Assembly: GCA_000708835.1 (NCBI GenBank)
Contig: DF236966.1
Span: forward strand, 248,001 to 312,000
Length of the DNA: 64,000 nt
Source: Klebsormidium nitens
Taxonomy: Eukaryota > Streptophyta > Klebsormidiophyceae > Klebsormidiales > Klebsormidiaceae
Direction of reading: 5' to 3'
Part shown: positions 43,991 to 55,259 of the stretch, in pieces
Position numbering within the stretch: the stretch's first letter is position 1
How the letters are laid out: every line of letters begins with the position of its first letter
Made by a program: the position numbers and the translations under genes
The notes under the pieces: model-generated
Seen by the model: only the letters and a program-made list of their open reading frames with translations
Database searches by the model: none
What the model was told of the DNA's origin: nothing

Positions 43991-46900
43991 TCAGCCCTTT
44001 GCCTTCTTCGACTTCTTCCCCTCTTTTCTATCCTTGTCTTTTCGCTTCCCTTCCCGAGCATCCGACGCCTTCGCTTCTAAGCCGTTGGCGGGCCCTTTAC
44101 TCTTTACACTAAGGTAACCGCTTTTAGGCAGCTTGCCCCCCTTAGACAGAGCCTCCTCAAATTCGGCGTCGCCCCGGATCGCATACCGCGACAAGTCCTC
44201 GGGTTGAAGCAGCGCCTCCACCTTTTCTCTCATCGCAGCCTGCACCAAAGACGACCGGTAAGTGAGCAGAAGAGTCTTTTTCTTTACAATCTCTGTCTCT
44301 CCACTTTCTAGCCGTATTTGAAGACAGGGACATTGCTGAGTAACACAGGCTCGAATTCCAGAAGAGAAAGCCCTAAACACATCGTAGGTGTCGAAGCTGC
44401 AACGAGGGGCAATGGTCAAGCAAAGCAGTTCTGTCCAAGACTCCTAGCTGCCCAACGCCAATTCACTCCTGGAATGGCTTCCGCCTGACAAACCGGATCT
44501 TAGCCGTTCAACCCGGGCTCTCTTCTTCACATGCCAACGCTTCCCACCGCACCAGGTCAAGAGGCAAGGCCGAAATGGGAAAGCTTTCGTTGCTTTCTGC
44601 TTCAATCCATAACAACGTCAACCTCGTACCTCCACGTCCGCAGCCCCCTCCTCCAGGTCCTCGTCGACCGTCCGATCGTGCGGCGTCATCTTCACCTCTC
44701 TGACACGTGGCAGCGCGGCCTCGATCTCACGTGCCGCCGCGCCGTGCAAGAGGCCGTGCAGCTTGCGTATCGTCTTGTTGAACAGGGCCAGGATCTGGCT
44801 GGAGGGGAGCTTCAGGTAGGCCTGGAAGAGCGACACGTGTCAGCATAATCGGCAAAGAGTCCTCGGTCAGGAAATCTTGCTGAGTACGCGTTGTTTGCGC
44901 CTTCACCCCTTGAAGGGCTTCGTTTGAATATTCTGTTTGGATGACTAACAAAACTGGCGCTTGACATACACTCGTCGTTTCTCTGCTCTACTAATGCCTT
45001 GAAACGTTGTCAATTTCTTAAAAACAACATTGTACAGAACGGATTTACATTTACCTCGACGTCCGTCAGGTCCTGGTGCTGGAGTCCGAGCGAGAGGAGG
45101 ATGGCGGCCTGGCCGTAGGAGAGCGTCGCAGGCAGCTTTTCTAGGAAGTAGAGGCGGGAGAGGGACGGCACCAAATCCAAAATCTGCGGCAGGGAGAACG
45201 CACGGAGTCAGTGAGGGTTCAACCCATAGTCATGAAAGTCCGCCGGACGGTTGTCAAAGTAACAGTGAAGCAAGGAGTGGGTTCAAAGAAGAACGTTAGA
45301 CGAATTGCAACTGCTACCGGTCCATTGACAACCGGCGAATGATCCGAAGACGACTGATCCGAAGAATTACAGATGTCGCAGAGGGCTTTGCTTTGTCAGA
45401 ACCGTACATGTGCTTGACATGACGGTGTAGCCACGAAGCTTGCCGTTTATGCGGAAGAAGAAAAAGTGGGCCAAAACCTCCTGCTAGCCCTGCACTCCTC
45501 TTTAAATCAGCTCGGAAACTTCGATCAAGGACTGCTAGCGATTGTTCCCTTCGAAGAGTCGCTACAACTTTATAAATCTCCTAGAATTCTTGTAGTAGAC
45601 AATATAGCTCTCCGAGAGCACCTTCACATGCAAGAAACACTGCATTGGATCCAATCTTTTCTCTGACCCCTTACCAGATGGTAGTCGACCAGGTTCCTGG
45701 AATACGAGTCCAGCCGCTTCATATCGTATGGCGAGAAGGTGGTGTCTCCGGCCCCCACGATGCCCTGCCCGGAAGGCCCCGCCTGGGCCTCCTGTTCGCT
45801 GAAGCTGATCTTGGGGTCAACGATGGTCAAAGCGAGCGCGGGGGGAAAGGAGCGGAAGTTGAAGCCCAGGAGCGACAGAAAGCGCCGCTTGAAGTCTGCA
45901 TGATGACGTCGTGAAGCGTCAGTGTTTGATGTCAGATCGGAGAACAGCAGACGTCGTCAGGGTCGAAACAATGGCATCCAAGAGAGCGCGGACAAATTGC
46001 TGCAAAATGGAAGTAAGTGCCGAGCAGAGCACGAGACCGCGGGAGCCCAAAACCCTGCAGAAAAGACTGGGCAGGGACTTTCCAAGCGAGAGTAGAAAGC
46101 GGATGCAGAAGCAAAAGCCTCCTTTCTTTGCCGGAAGCGGAAACGGGGCGCACCTTGGAAGAAGGGCTGCACCCAGTTGGCGCCCCCTTCAGAGAGGCTC
46201 TCGACCTCGTCCGTCTGCAGCGCCTTGAGCATGATGCACGTGTGCTCGCCCGTGATGTCATTCTGTCCGCACAGAAAAGCGAACGACAGATGTGAGCGGA
46301 GGTCTTAAGATAGCAAAACGGCATCCGCAGCCCATGCTGCAGATTCCAATCTACTCTCATCAAAAAGGATGTCGCTTCAAAGCGGTGCTAAGGCCCTGCT
46401 AAACCGCTATCGAACCGCCTTGACTACGGAGCCCCTTCTCAGCCCAAAAGAAAAGCCAGGATTCTCAAGGAATTACGGCAAAGTGCCCTGCTCACCGGCG
46501 TTTGCCACAGGTAGACGTGCGGCCTGCTTCTGCAATGCTAAACCCGCTTTTCTCTTTGGACAAATACAGGCACCGACAGGACCGCTGACGCAAAGAAGCC
46601 CACAGATAGAACCAACAAACATCCGCTCACCGGCGTTTGCCGCAGGTAGACGGGCATCATGCCGAGCCGCTTCCAGAAGTTGAACAGCTGCTGCGTGAGG
46701 CCGTATGAAACGCCCACATAGTGCAGCTTCTCCGGCCGCCGCTCCGCCAAGCTCACCAGCAGCGGGGGGAGGTCCGCCCGCGGCTTTACCTGCTCATCTT
46801 GCAGCGACGCAACCTGCAGAGGTCGACGGAATTCGTGGGTTGGAGGCAATTGCGCGGGTTAGAATGGCTGCTTTGAGGATGCGTTTTACGTCCAGGCTCA

Positions 46901-49900
46901 GCAGCAGCGGGGGAAGGTCCGTGCGCGGCGTTACCTACTCATCTTGGCAGCGACGCGACTCGCAAACGTTACAGCTTCGGATTATAGAAGTGCATGTGAA
47001 GCGTTTGTGGTTCTGCGATTTTGAGGACCAAGCGCGGCTTTACTTGTTTGTCTTGAAGCGAAGCAACCAGACAAAAAGACAAAGCAACCAGACAAATGTC
47101 GATGAATTGTAAATGTTGACAAGCGTTTCTAATAGGGTTTGTGGAAGGGTTTGCCATTGTCTGTTGTTGAAGAAGCTCAAGGGAGCAGGACTTGTCAGCA
47201 TCAGCTTTCCCAAAGGCCTGAGAAGCAGAGCATGAAATCCGCTTGAGGCGTACGATGCGCATATGAGCTGGGTGACAGGGCCCCCGCTGTCAGTTGGTTT
47301 AGCCAAAAGGGCGTTAAAGCTCTCGTCACCCGTTGACATTGGCAGCAGGGACAGATAGGTACACAAAACGCCTATCGTACAGAACGCTCGATTCATAAAG
47401 TCGAAAGGTGCTCCCACGAAAAAGAAATCTCTGTCTCACCTGCGCTGCGGCCTCGACCACGCTCTTGCTCTTCTTGGCCGCCTTCTTATCCTCCAGCTCC
47501 ACCTCCGCTAAGTCCGTCAGCTGCCCCTCGTAGTACCGCCCTAGAAGCTCCATTGCGCGGGTGCCGTAGCCGGCCTGCAGGCAGGGTCTAACGGTCAGAA
47601 TGCAAGCTTGTCATCCAACGGTCTCAGGAGGCTGACAAAGGGAGTCGAAGATTCGTACGAGCCGCCGCCTGTGTATAAGGTCTGCGAACTGCTCTTTATA
47701 ATACTCAAGATGCACCACATTACAAATTCAAAAGTTACACGTAATCAGTTTAAAATAGCCCGCTTCAAAGAAGCACCAAGCGCCGTGCAAAAGTCGGGGC
47801 CTGAATACGCAGACTCGAGCTGCACCTTGAACATGAAAAACTACGCCTTTATGTAGGAAAGGCCCTCACTCTTTGCAAGTCCGGGTGGCAGGCAATCCGC
47901 ACGACGCGCGCGCCTGAGAGGGAGGGGAACTCGGCGTCCTGGAACTGCTGCGAGATGGTCCACGGGATTAGGTCGCCCGTGGGGGATCCCCCTTGTGCCA
48001 GCGTGGCGAGCGCGGACTGGCGGCTGATCTCGCCCTCCATGCACACTTGGACCACGGCCAGGACGTCGGGGAGGGCGGACTGCGATTCGTCGACGGGACC
48101 TGAAGCGAAAAGGATAGGAGAGAGTTCATGAATTTGAAATTGAGAGGGGTTTGGAGATGAGGAGTGAATTTTTGGGAAAGGGCCATAAAGAAACTCTCTG
48201 AAGGAAAAAAGAACCTCGATGTTCTCTGCACAGGCCAGAGTGGATTAACCAATGGGAACTCCGAAGCGTGCTTCCAAGCCCCTACAAACCTTCCGAGCCC
48301 TTACGACCTTCAAGAAACGTAAGCAAAGACGGCTTTTCTATCTCGGGACATCTGATAATGAAACCCCCAACTTGGAAAAAGCGGAAGCGACGCAAACGCA
48401 ACGGTCCAAAGCTTACAACCCGAAAGGAGACTACATATTGCTACAATTTCCGAGTTTTTATACGACTTACCTAGAAGGACGAAGAGGTGATGCGCGGGCG
48501 CGTCGGACATGAGCTGCAGGTCGTTGGGCGTGTTCTTGTAGTGGCTTGCCACGTAGAGGGCCATCATTCGCTGCAAGAATAGCTCGCTCGCCTTGTGGTA
48601 CGAGAAGAGCGTGTCGCGGTTCACGTAGTACAGCTCGCACTCGGACGGGTGGGGCAGCCTGGGCCAATGGGAGCGCGACACGTCAGCAAAAGTACAGCTC
48701 GCATGCTGCCGAGGCGTGAGCAGACAGGACAACATTTCGTTGGGAGATATTAACCCACCCTTAAACCGTGAGAATCTGACAAAAGTACAGGAACGAGCCA
48801 GTCGAATCAAAGGTAGGATGACACGTCAGCAACGCAGATTAGAGAGCGGCGCCTCTCAAGAAAAGCAACCAGCAGAGTGGCGAAAGGGCTGCCTCTGAGG
48901 CGACCAACAAACGGCGTTATCGCGCGTGAGAAATCCAACCAAGGAAGTTACGCGCCTCAAAAACACCGCCCAGCAAACGTCCGGTCGCTGCCATCGCTCC
49001 CGCGATAAGCGGACATTATTCAACAGCAGTCCAGCGCGTAAATCACCCAAGGGGAAGGTTAGGGCTGACCTGCCGGTGATCCTGGGGATGTGGTCGGCAG
49101 CGTTGAGGCACAGCAGGTCGTTGAGCCACGACTCAACGGTGTCTCCGGCCGCGTACCGGATCGGCTCCGCCAGCTCCACCTCCTTGAACACACGCCCTGC
49201 ACGCAACCGTCCATATGTAACTTCTAACGTCCGAGCGTCCAGCTCCGCTTTCAAGCGTCCAAATCTGGAGCGTTCAAAGTCGAGCATCTTTCATGAAGTC
49301 CAAGACTCGAGCGCCCTTTCGTCTGTCCGTCCGACCCTGAGCCCACGGATCTAAGTTTTCGAAAGTCATTAATCCGAGCGTCCAACTTCCGACGTCTCCA
49401 CCTTGAAAATTTCAAGCTCAGCGTTCTTGTCCCCCCGAACTAAAGCCCCCCGAGCTCAAGAACCCTCAATACGACACGACGGCGTTAAGGACTATTCACG
49501 TTCCAGACCCGTCGCAATCCAGTCCCATTTGCAGAAGGCTAGAAACACCAGCTGGACTAACTTGTCGTACATGCGAGCAGAACGGAAAGTTTTCTTTTTC
49601 TCCCTCAATTCCCCCGCTTTTGACACGTCCACTTGTCAAAACGATCACTTATCGAATCGAATACGAACCGACGTGATACCAGGCGAGAGCGCGCAGAGAA
49701 AGAAAGCCCGCCGTCCACTCACCAGCCCCCTCCGTCTTCGCGCCCGCCCCCGCGGCCTCCCCGCGCGCCGCCTGCTGCTCCCTCAACTGCCCAATGAGCT
49801 TCAGCGACAGCGACCGTCCCGTCCCTTCATAACCATTCACCGTCGAGCACAGGAAAACTAGGTATGGGCCCAGAAGCTTCTTGACGACCGGTAACGGTAT

Positions 49901-52900
49901 CGCGGCGGCCTCGTCGATAACGAGGAGCTCGGCTTGCGCGAGCTTGTCGCTGTGTTGCGGCTGGACGTACTGGATGGTCTGGCGGTGCTGCCGGAAGATG
50001 TTGACGCGCACGATGGCCTTGTTGAACGCGGGGTTGGTGCTCTCGACCAGGTCGTAGTCGATGTGCTCCTGGTGGACAACGAGAGTTGGTTTGAAGATCG
50101 TGCTGACCTAAGCAATCGCATAGGAGGGGACACTTTCAAGCAGAGACCGGGCCCCCGATTGGTGACCTGTGGGCGCTATGTTAGGGAAAACAATTCCATA
50201 TCCGAGCAACAACCACGGCCTACACAGGTACGGTGCAATCATTGTTAGACCGTTGTCGATTGAAGTGTGCCTGTCTACGTCAAGTGCCAAGTGATTGCTT
50301 ACTGCGGAAAGGGGGGGTAAAACCAAACTCAAACAGGCAACCTCTTCCAGACCCGTCACACAAAACTCTAGGATTTCAGAATATTGCGACGTCTTCCGAG
50401 GAACTGTCTGACGATGCATCACGAGACAACAACGAAAATCAGATGATTTTCAGAGAGCTAACTAGAGCAAGATCGATCAGACACCCTGACAAACCGGCCG
50501 CTCACCTTGTAATCCATGGCGTCGAAGCCCTTGAAGACGAACTCGAACAGCGTCTTCAGGTTCTCGGGGCTGGGTGACGTCACGAAGATGTTCGAGTATC
50601 CCAGGGCGACGGCCCCCGCAATTGCGACTCCAAGCGCCGCCGACTTGCCCCGCCCCCGAGCCGCTGTGAGCGCCACCGTGCTCCGGAGCGTTTTCTCGGA
50701 CGCAGCGTCCAAAAAGGTGATCACGGCCTTGGCCTGCGGACGTAAGTCCCCGTAAGTTTCTGAGTCGTGGCTCGTGGGTCGCTACCATTTGGAGCCGCAA
50801 TGCTAAAGACACACTTGTTGAGAACTTATCGTCATCAAGCCGTTTCTGGCAGCGTGCCACTGTGTTCTCGACGTTCAAGTGGTTACGAGCATGAGAGCAT
50901 CCAGGGCTAGTCGATCTTTGACAACCTTTGAGGGGAACAACCTAGCGTTCGAGCCAATTCCACTTCAGACGACTCCCCACAGACGGTTCTCGGCATTCCT
51001 GAAATCCTGAACAACAGATACAGCGGTTTGCGTGAAACTTGTCCACAGCAACCTTGCCGCATTTCGCCGGACGCGAAGTCGAGAGTTAGATTGCCGAACA
51101 CGAAGTTCTTCAGAGTCCCCCCGGAAAATCCAATAGCTGCAACACTGACAGCACACGGGTTTTGAGCAGCGCATTCGCCAAAGCTTCATGGTGGGGGGGG
51201 TAGCTTCCAACTTCGTGCTCAGCGACCGAACTTTCAAGATCGCGAAAAGGCGACTCCGACCAGACTTCCCGGGGACAAGTTTGACGCAAACAGCTGTAAC
51301 GTCGCTTGTTGAGGTCAGGAGGTGAACTCCTCACCTGGTCCAGGGTCTTGCAGCGGTCCACGAGCGCCCCCATCGGCTGCGTGTCTTTGAGCGACTCCTT
51401 CAGCTCCTTCAAGTCCCGCTCCGCTTCTGTCAGCACTTCGCCGCCCTGTCGCAAACAAAATGCACTGCTGTTTCGCTTTCGATCAACTGAGTTTGTGAGA
51501 GCTACAACCAACGGCATGGGTGTTTAAGAAAGCATGCCTCCAACCAAGTGTCGGCTTCGGCTCAGACTCGATGCGCTGAAGTCGAAGTGGTAAGAAAGGA
51601 CTAGACCAGTGAGTCAGAAGGTTTGTCGATAACGAACGACTCAACGCCGCGGATGTGCGAAGCGACGGCTGAAAAGCAATCAAGTCAGGAAGGACGCTGC
51701 TATGTTCACCTCACATTAAAACAGTCCTCTCTCGCTCGATACACAGAATCCATGCCCAGTGAAAGTGCAACAATATCGTCAACAACCCGAAACAACATCA
51801 GACAGGTCCAAATCAGTTCGGGCTTGACAAACGGTGCAACGACATGACTGAAAACGACCAAACCAAAGAGGTGTCGCCGCTACATCCATCTTGCAGAAGG
51901 TGGTCCTGCTTCGTTTCAGGACACATGATCCGTCCCGGCCAGAGTGGAACCAAGACCTCAACAACAGGCTTCTATTTTAACCGACAGAATCTCACTCCGC
52001 ACAACAAAAATCTCACGGCTCACTTCGGGCGTGACGAACGGCTTGATGTTGCGGACGTGCCACCAGCTGGCTGAAGAAAGCCAAAGAGGTTGCTGGGCAA
52101 GCGGCCCTGCCTTGCACCAGATTCCATGACCCATTCATGAAAAAGAGCAAAACGATAACGCCAATAAATGAGAATTAAAGAAAAGGGTCGCAGCTCACCT
52201 CAGGTTTGACGAACGGCTTGATATTGCGGATATGCGACGAGATGGGCAGCACATTGAGCTCGTCATCCATGACGACACACCCTTGGCAGCCCGCAAGGCT
52301 CAGAATGAAGCGCTCGTTGAAGCGGCCGGTGACGTCAGCATGGGACTCGGTCCGGAAGCGGGAGTGGACGTCCTGCAGGCGTTCGACAGACGAAGGTGAT
52401 TGGGGGAAGATACGTGTAACAGAAGGGGGGTCTCAAATCTTCCGCAAGATGCCATACATCGTATGCGGCAGATCTTGAGGTAATAGGTCGAGTAGGCCAC
52501 AAGACACCAGTGATCGTTTGTTGCTTGACACTCATGCTAATTCCATTTCTTCAAGCCTTCTCTTCATCTAAAGAATCCCCAGTAATCGAGACGTTTTTCG
52601 ACTATATGTGCACAAGCCTTTCAGCTCGTATTACTCCTGAAGCAGGTCGAACATCGCCTTGAGGTACGCAGAACACATGCTTTTCGACCAAATGGACCTT
52701 GATAGCGACTTACCATTGTCATCGTGTACAGCTTGCTAAGAGACGAGAGGGAGCTCAAGAGCAAGATGATCATCCCTCCACCTTCGACGGTCTCCACTGT
52801 CCGAGCCAGCAAGTTGGGAGTCAGGGCTTCGAAGTCCTGCACACATGTTTGTTGCAACATTATAAACTGTTGACGTGACAAAAGTCGTTAAAAAGAGTCG

Positions 52901-54490
52901 AGTCCATTCGAACAAGGTGTGTCCAGAAGCTGCAGAAATCAGTGGGCGCTGGTCCCGACGCTGGCTGCTTCCAGCGAAGTCTACGGCCCAGTATGAAGCA
53001 TAACATGTAGTCCCCATACTTTATGGAGGCCGCACAATCTTGTCAGTGCTCACTCGCTGTATCTCCAATCACCAGCTTGACACTCTGATACGCAACCCAG
53101 ATCTACCTTTTTGTTACTGCACCACAGCTGGAGATATTTTCCTCCGACCAACTTGGGTCACCTCTGACCCACACGTTCCAGGACGCACAGCATGCTAATG
53201 AGGCAGCGTTGATTTGTCTTCTTCTGCCTCCTGCGGTCGCACTTGAACGTCTCCCCCCTGCGTATCTAAGCACACACCCCTTGGCAGGATTGAAAGACAG
53301 ACGTGAACCTGAAGGTCTCTCAGAACTAAGGCTCGTCCTTTTTCTGAAAGGTGATCCTTGAAATGACGGTGGTCGTAATGACTCACGGATCATATGCGTT
53401 GCTAGCTAACTCACCTGTAGGACACACATCCCAAATGTGTTCCCCAAAATCTTATGCGTCTCCGCGTAGTAGCAGTAGCGGATGTTGGTGGAGGCCATGA
53501 ACAGCGAGAAGGGGTCGTCATTCTCGGGGTCCAGCAGGCCCCGCTGCATCATCTTCTTGACCTGCTTCATGCGCTTCTTCTTGTGGCTGCACCAGGGGTT
53601 CGAGCGGCAGGGTTAATTCAATGGAGTTATCCATGATGAGCAGAATTTTCTGAAAAATCGGTCTCTGAAGACAGCGTTTGTCACCTGCTTCACGGGATTT
53701 TCAGTGTGGCTGCATAAAAGGTCGAAATGACGCGAGTTGCTCATCAGTGCCGAATGAAAATAACATGTCTAGCTTTGGAGCTCTTGCAGAAGCCGGTGGT
53801 AGTATTGGATGATGAATTGTTTTCGTCGTTTGCCCATGCGCTTTTCATTGTGGCAGTGGCCAATGATGGGGGCATGGTGTTGCCCAATGCGCTCAGCTAT
53901 GACCAGCACCAACACAAATACTTTGAAAGCAAGCGGCTCTCAGTCAAGCTAGGATAATCTCCACTCTACTTCTTTGCTGGCAACTTGTCAGCTTGAGATG
54001 AGGATGAAGAGGTGGTGAAGGTGGCGCTTACATGTTGCCAGTGTTCAAGCTAGGGTTTCAAACCCTAAAAGTATCAAAACCATTACCATGATTGCAATTG
54101 GAGCTGTAACAATTTCGACTATCATCAAATGCAGCATTGCCCTTTACTATGGATTAAGAGAGAAGTTTGACAGCAAGTGAACCTTACCACCCCTAGCATC
54201 AGGAAGCCAGATCAAATACAACTGAGCAATGTAGCATGCAAAATTGAGGCCAACTTTTATCAATTGAGCAAGGAGATTGGCACCATCTCTTTCCTGCTGA
54301 GGTACAAGTCCTTCTTGTAGCACCACAGCACCGACGGGCGAGCCTTGACCACCGCCTTTGACAGCATGTAGTGCAGATTGACCACTTGGTCCCGCCCCTT
54401 GTCACCAATGATGACAAATACTGAACGCTGGCGCGTCTTGACGCCATTTTCCACCAGCGTGCGAATGCGCGAGTCCACCTTTTTCCTCAT
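43991..54490 (-). CDS. NAT10: RNA cytidine acetyltransferase, NAT10/Kre33 family
   Basis: Acetylates cytidines in 18S rRNA and some tRNAs using ATP and acetyl-CoA, in the nucleolus (family knowledge). Seventeen exons give 1,037 residues, the normal size: 54294-54490, 53415-53586, 52714-52836, 52199-52372, 51335-51445, 50506-50733, 49723-50068, 49070-49196, 48471-48658, 47870-48099, 47440-47574, 46631-46813, 46154-46262, 45675-45895, 45055-45183, 44630-44821 and 43991-44239. Visible motifs: MRKKVDSRIR start, RSVFVIIGDKGRDQVV, LWCYKKD, Walker A in ARGRGKSAALG, Walker B LLVIDEAAAIPL, GYEGTGRSLSLKL, the acetyltransferase region (SGARVVRIACHPD, AGYGTRAMELL), LHYVGVSYGLT, and a Lys-rich nucleolar-type tail. 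Intron 1 appears to start with GA instead of GT. Divergent from RPB6. Confidence 0.96.
46485..46525 (-). repeat. Tail copy of NAT10 exon 12
   Basis: GCTCACCGGCGTTTGCC.CAGGTAGACG (plus-strand view) occurs here and at 46625-46652, the real exon end. The copy lies in the following intron, about 138 bp downstream in transcript direction, with the GTGAGC donor intact. Confidence 0.8.
46890..47075 (-). repeat. Two head copies of NAT10 exon 12
   Basis: The start of exon 12 (encoding VASLQDEQVKPR) recurs in the upstream intron. One copy ends at about 46959 (146 bp away), with an inserted base and a lost AG. A second ends at about 47067 (another 108 bp), encoding VASLQDKQVKPR. Neither leads into a usable open exon. 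Confidence 0.8.
51615..52075 (-). repeat. Three decayed tail copies of NAT10 exon 4
   Basis: Copies of the exon 4 end (encoding ISSHIRNIKPFVKPE plus donor) lie in the next intron at about 52024-52070 (donor intact), 51816-51840 (donor lost) and 51619-51668 (strongly diverged, SSHIR still readable). Decay increases with distance from the real exon at 52199-52372. Confidence 0.75.
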
Positions 54491-55259
54491 CCTGCCTCCT
54501 TGTTTGTTCTTTCAACAGCAATTCCGAACCCTGCAATCTTCAAGCTGGACCCTTCATCAACTGACGGCGCCCTCAATGGTGAAGCACAGCCTGCAAACTT
54601 CGAAACAGATCAAAGCTAGTCAACCGGCAAGAGCTTGTTGCTAGAACGGTTCATTAGAGTATGAAAGCTGGCGCACCATCAAAGCTTGGATTCTTCTCAT
54701 TGTCTTGATCAGTGATGTCAACAGCAGAACTCGTGAGCAAATAAAAGTTGTGGATCGTCAAGCTGTATTTGACCGACCATTCAAATTCAGGCGTTTTCAG
54801 TCAGATGCTGCTATTAACGAAAACCCATTATCTCCGCCGTTACCAATGCCGTCGGCATTCAAATAACCCGTGCGTTGCGTAATACGGCTGCCGTTTCGGG
54901 GCTCTTTTGACCATTTGACCTTCAAGGAACGCCCTGATATTGACTTATTTTCAGTTATCCTCGGCTTCGAGTCCTTGCAAGTTCTGGCGTTCAACAGGGT
55001 GAGACTGCCTCATCGTAGAACTTGAAGTCTGCCTGAGCTTTCAATCATCTAGCGCTGTTCTGGGCGCCACTTGGAAAGTTAAACCTATTACCTACTGTAA
55101 GGGCCAGCCTGAGGCGATTCATTGTCATTGGTTCCAGCTAGATTGGCATGATCTTCATCTCCTTTCACCTGATATAGCATTTCGCAAGGTGAGGCGTCGC
55201 TATCTGAGCAGACGGGAAGGAGACAGACAATCTAGCTACAGCCAGAAAGGGAGGGTGTG
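54491..55259. promoter_or_regulatory. Divergent promoter region between NAT10 and RPB6
   Basis: 769 bases between opposed start codons of two housekeeping genes for RNA synthesis and rRNA modification. A shared promoter is possible. No specific element could be assigned. Confidence 0.5.
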
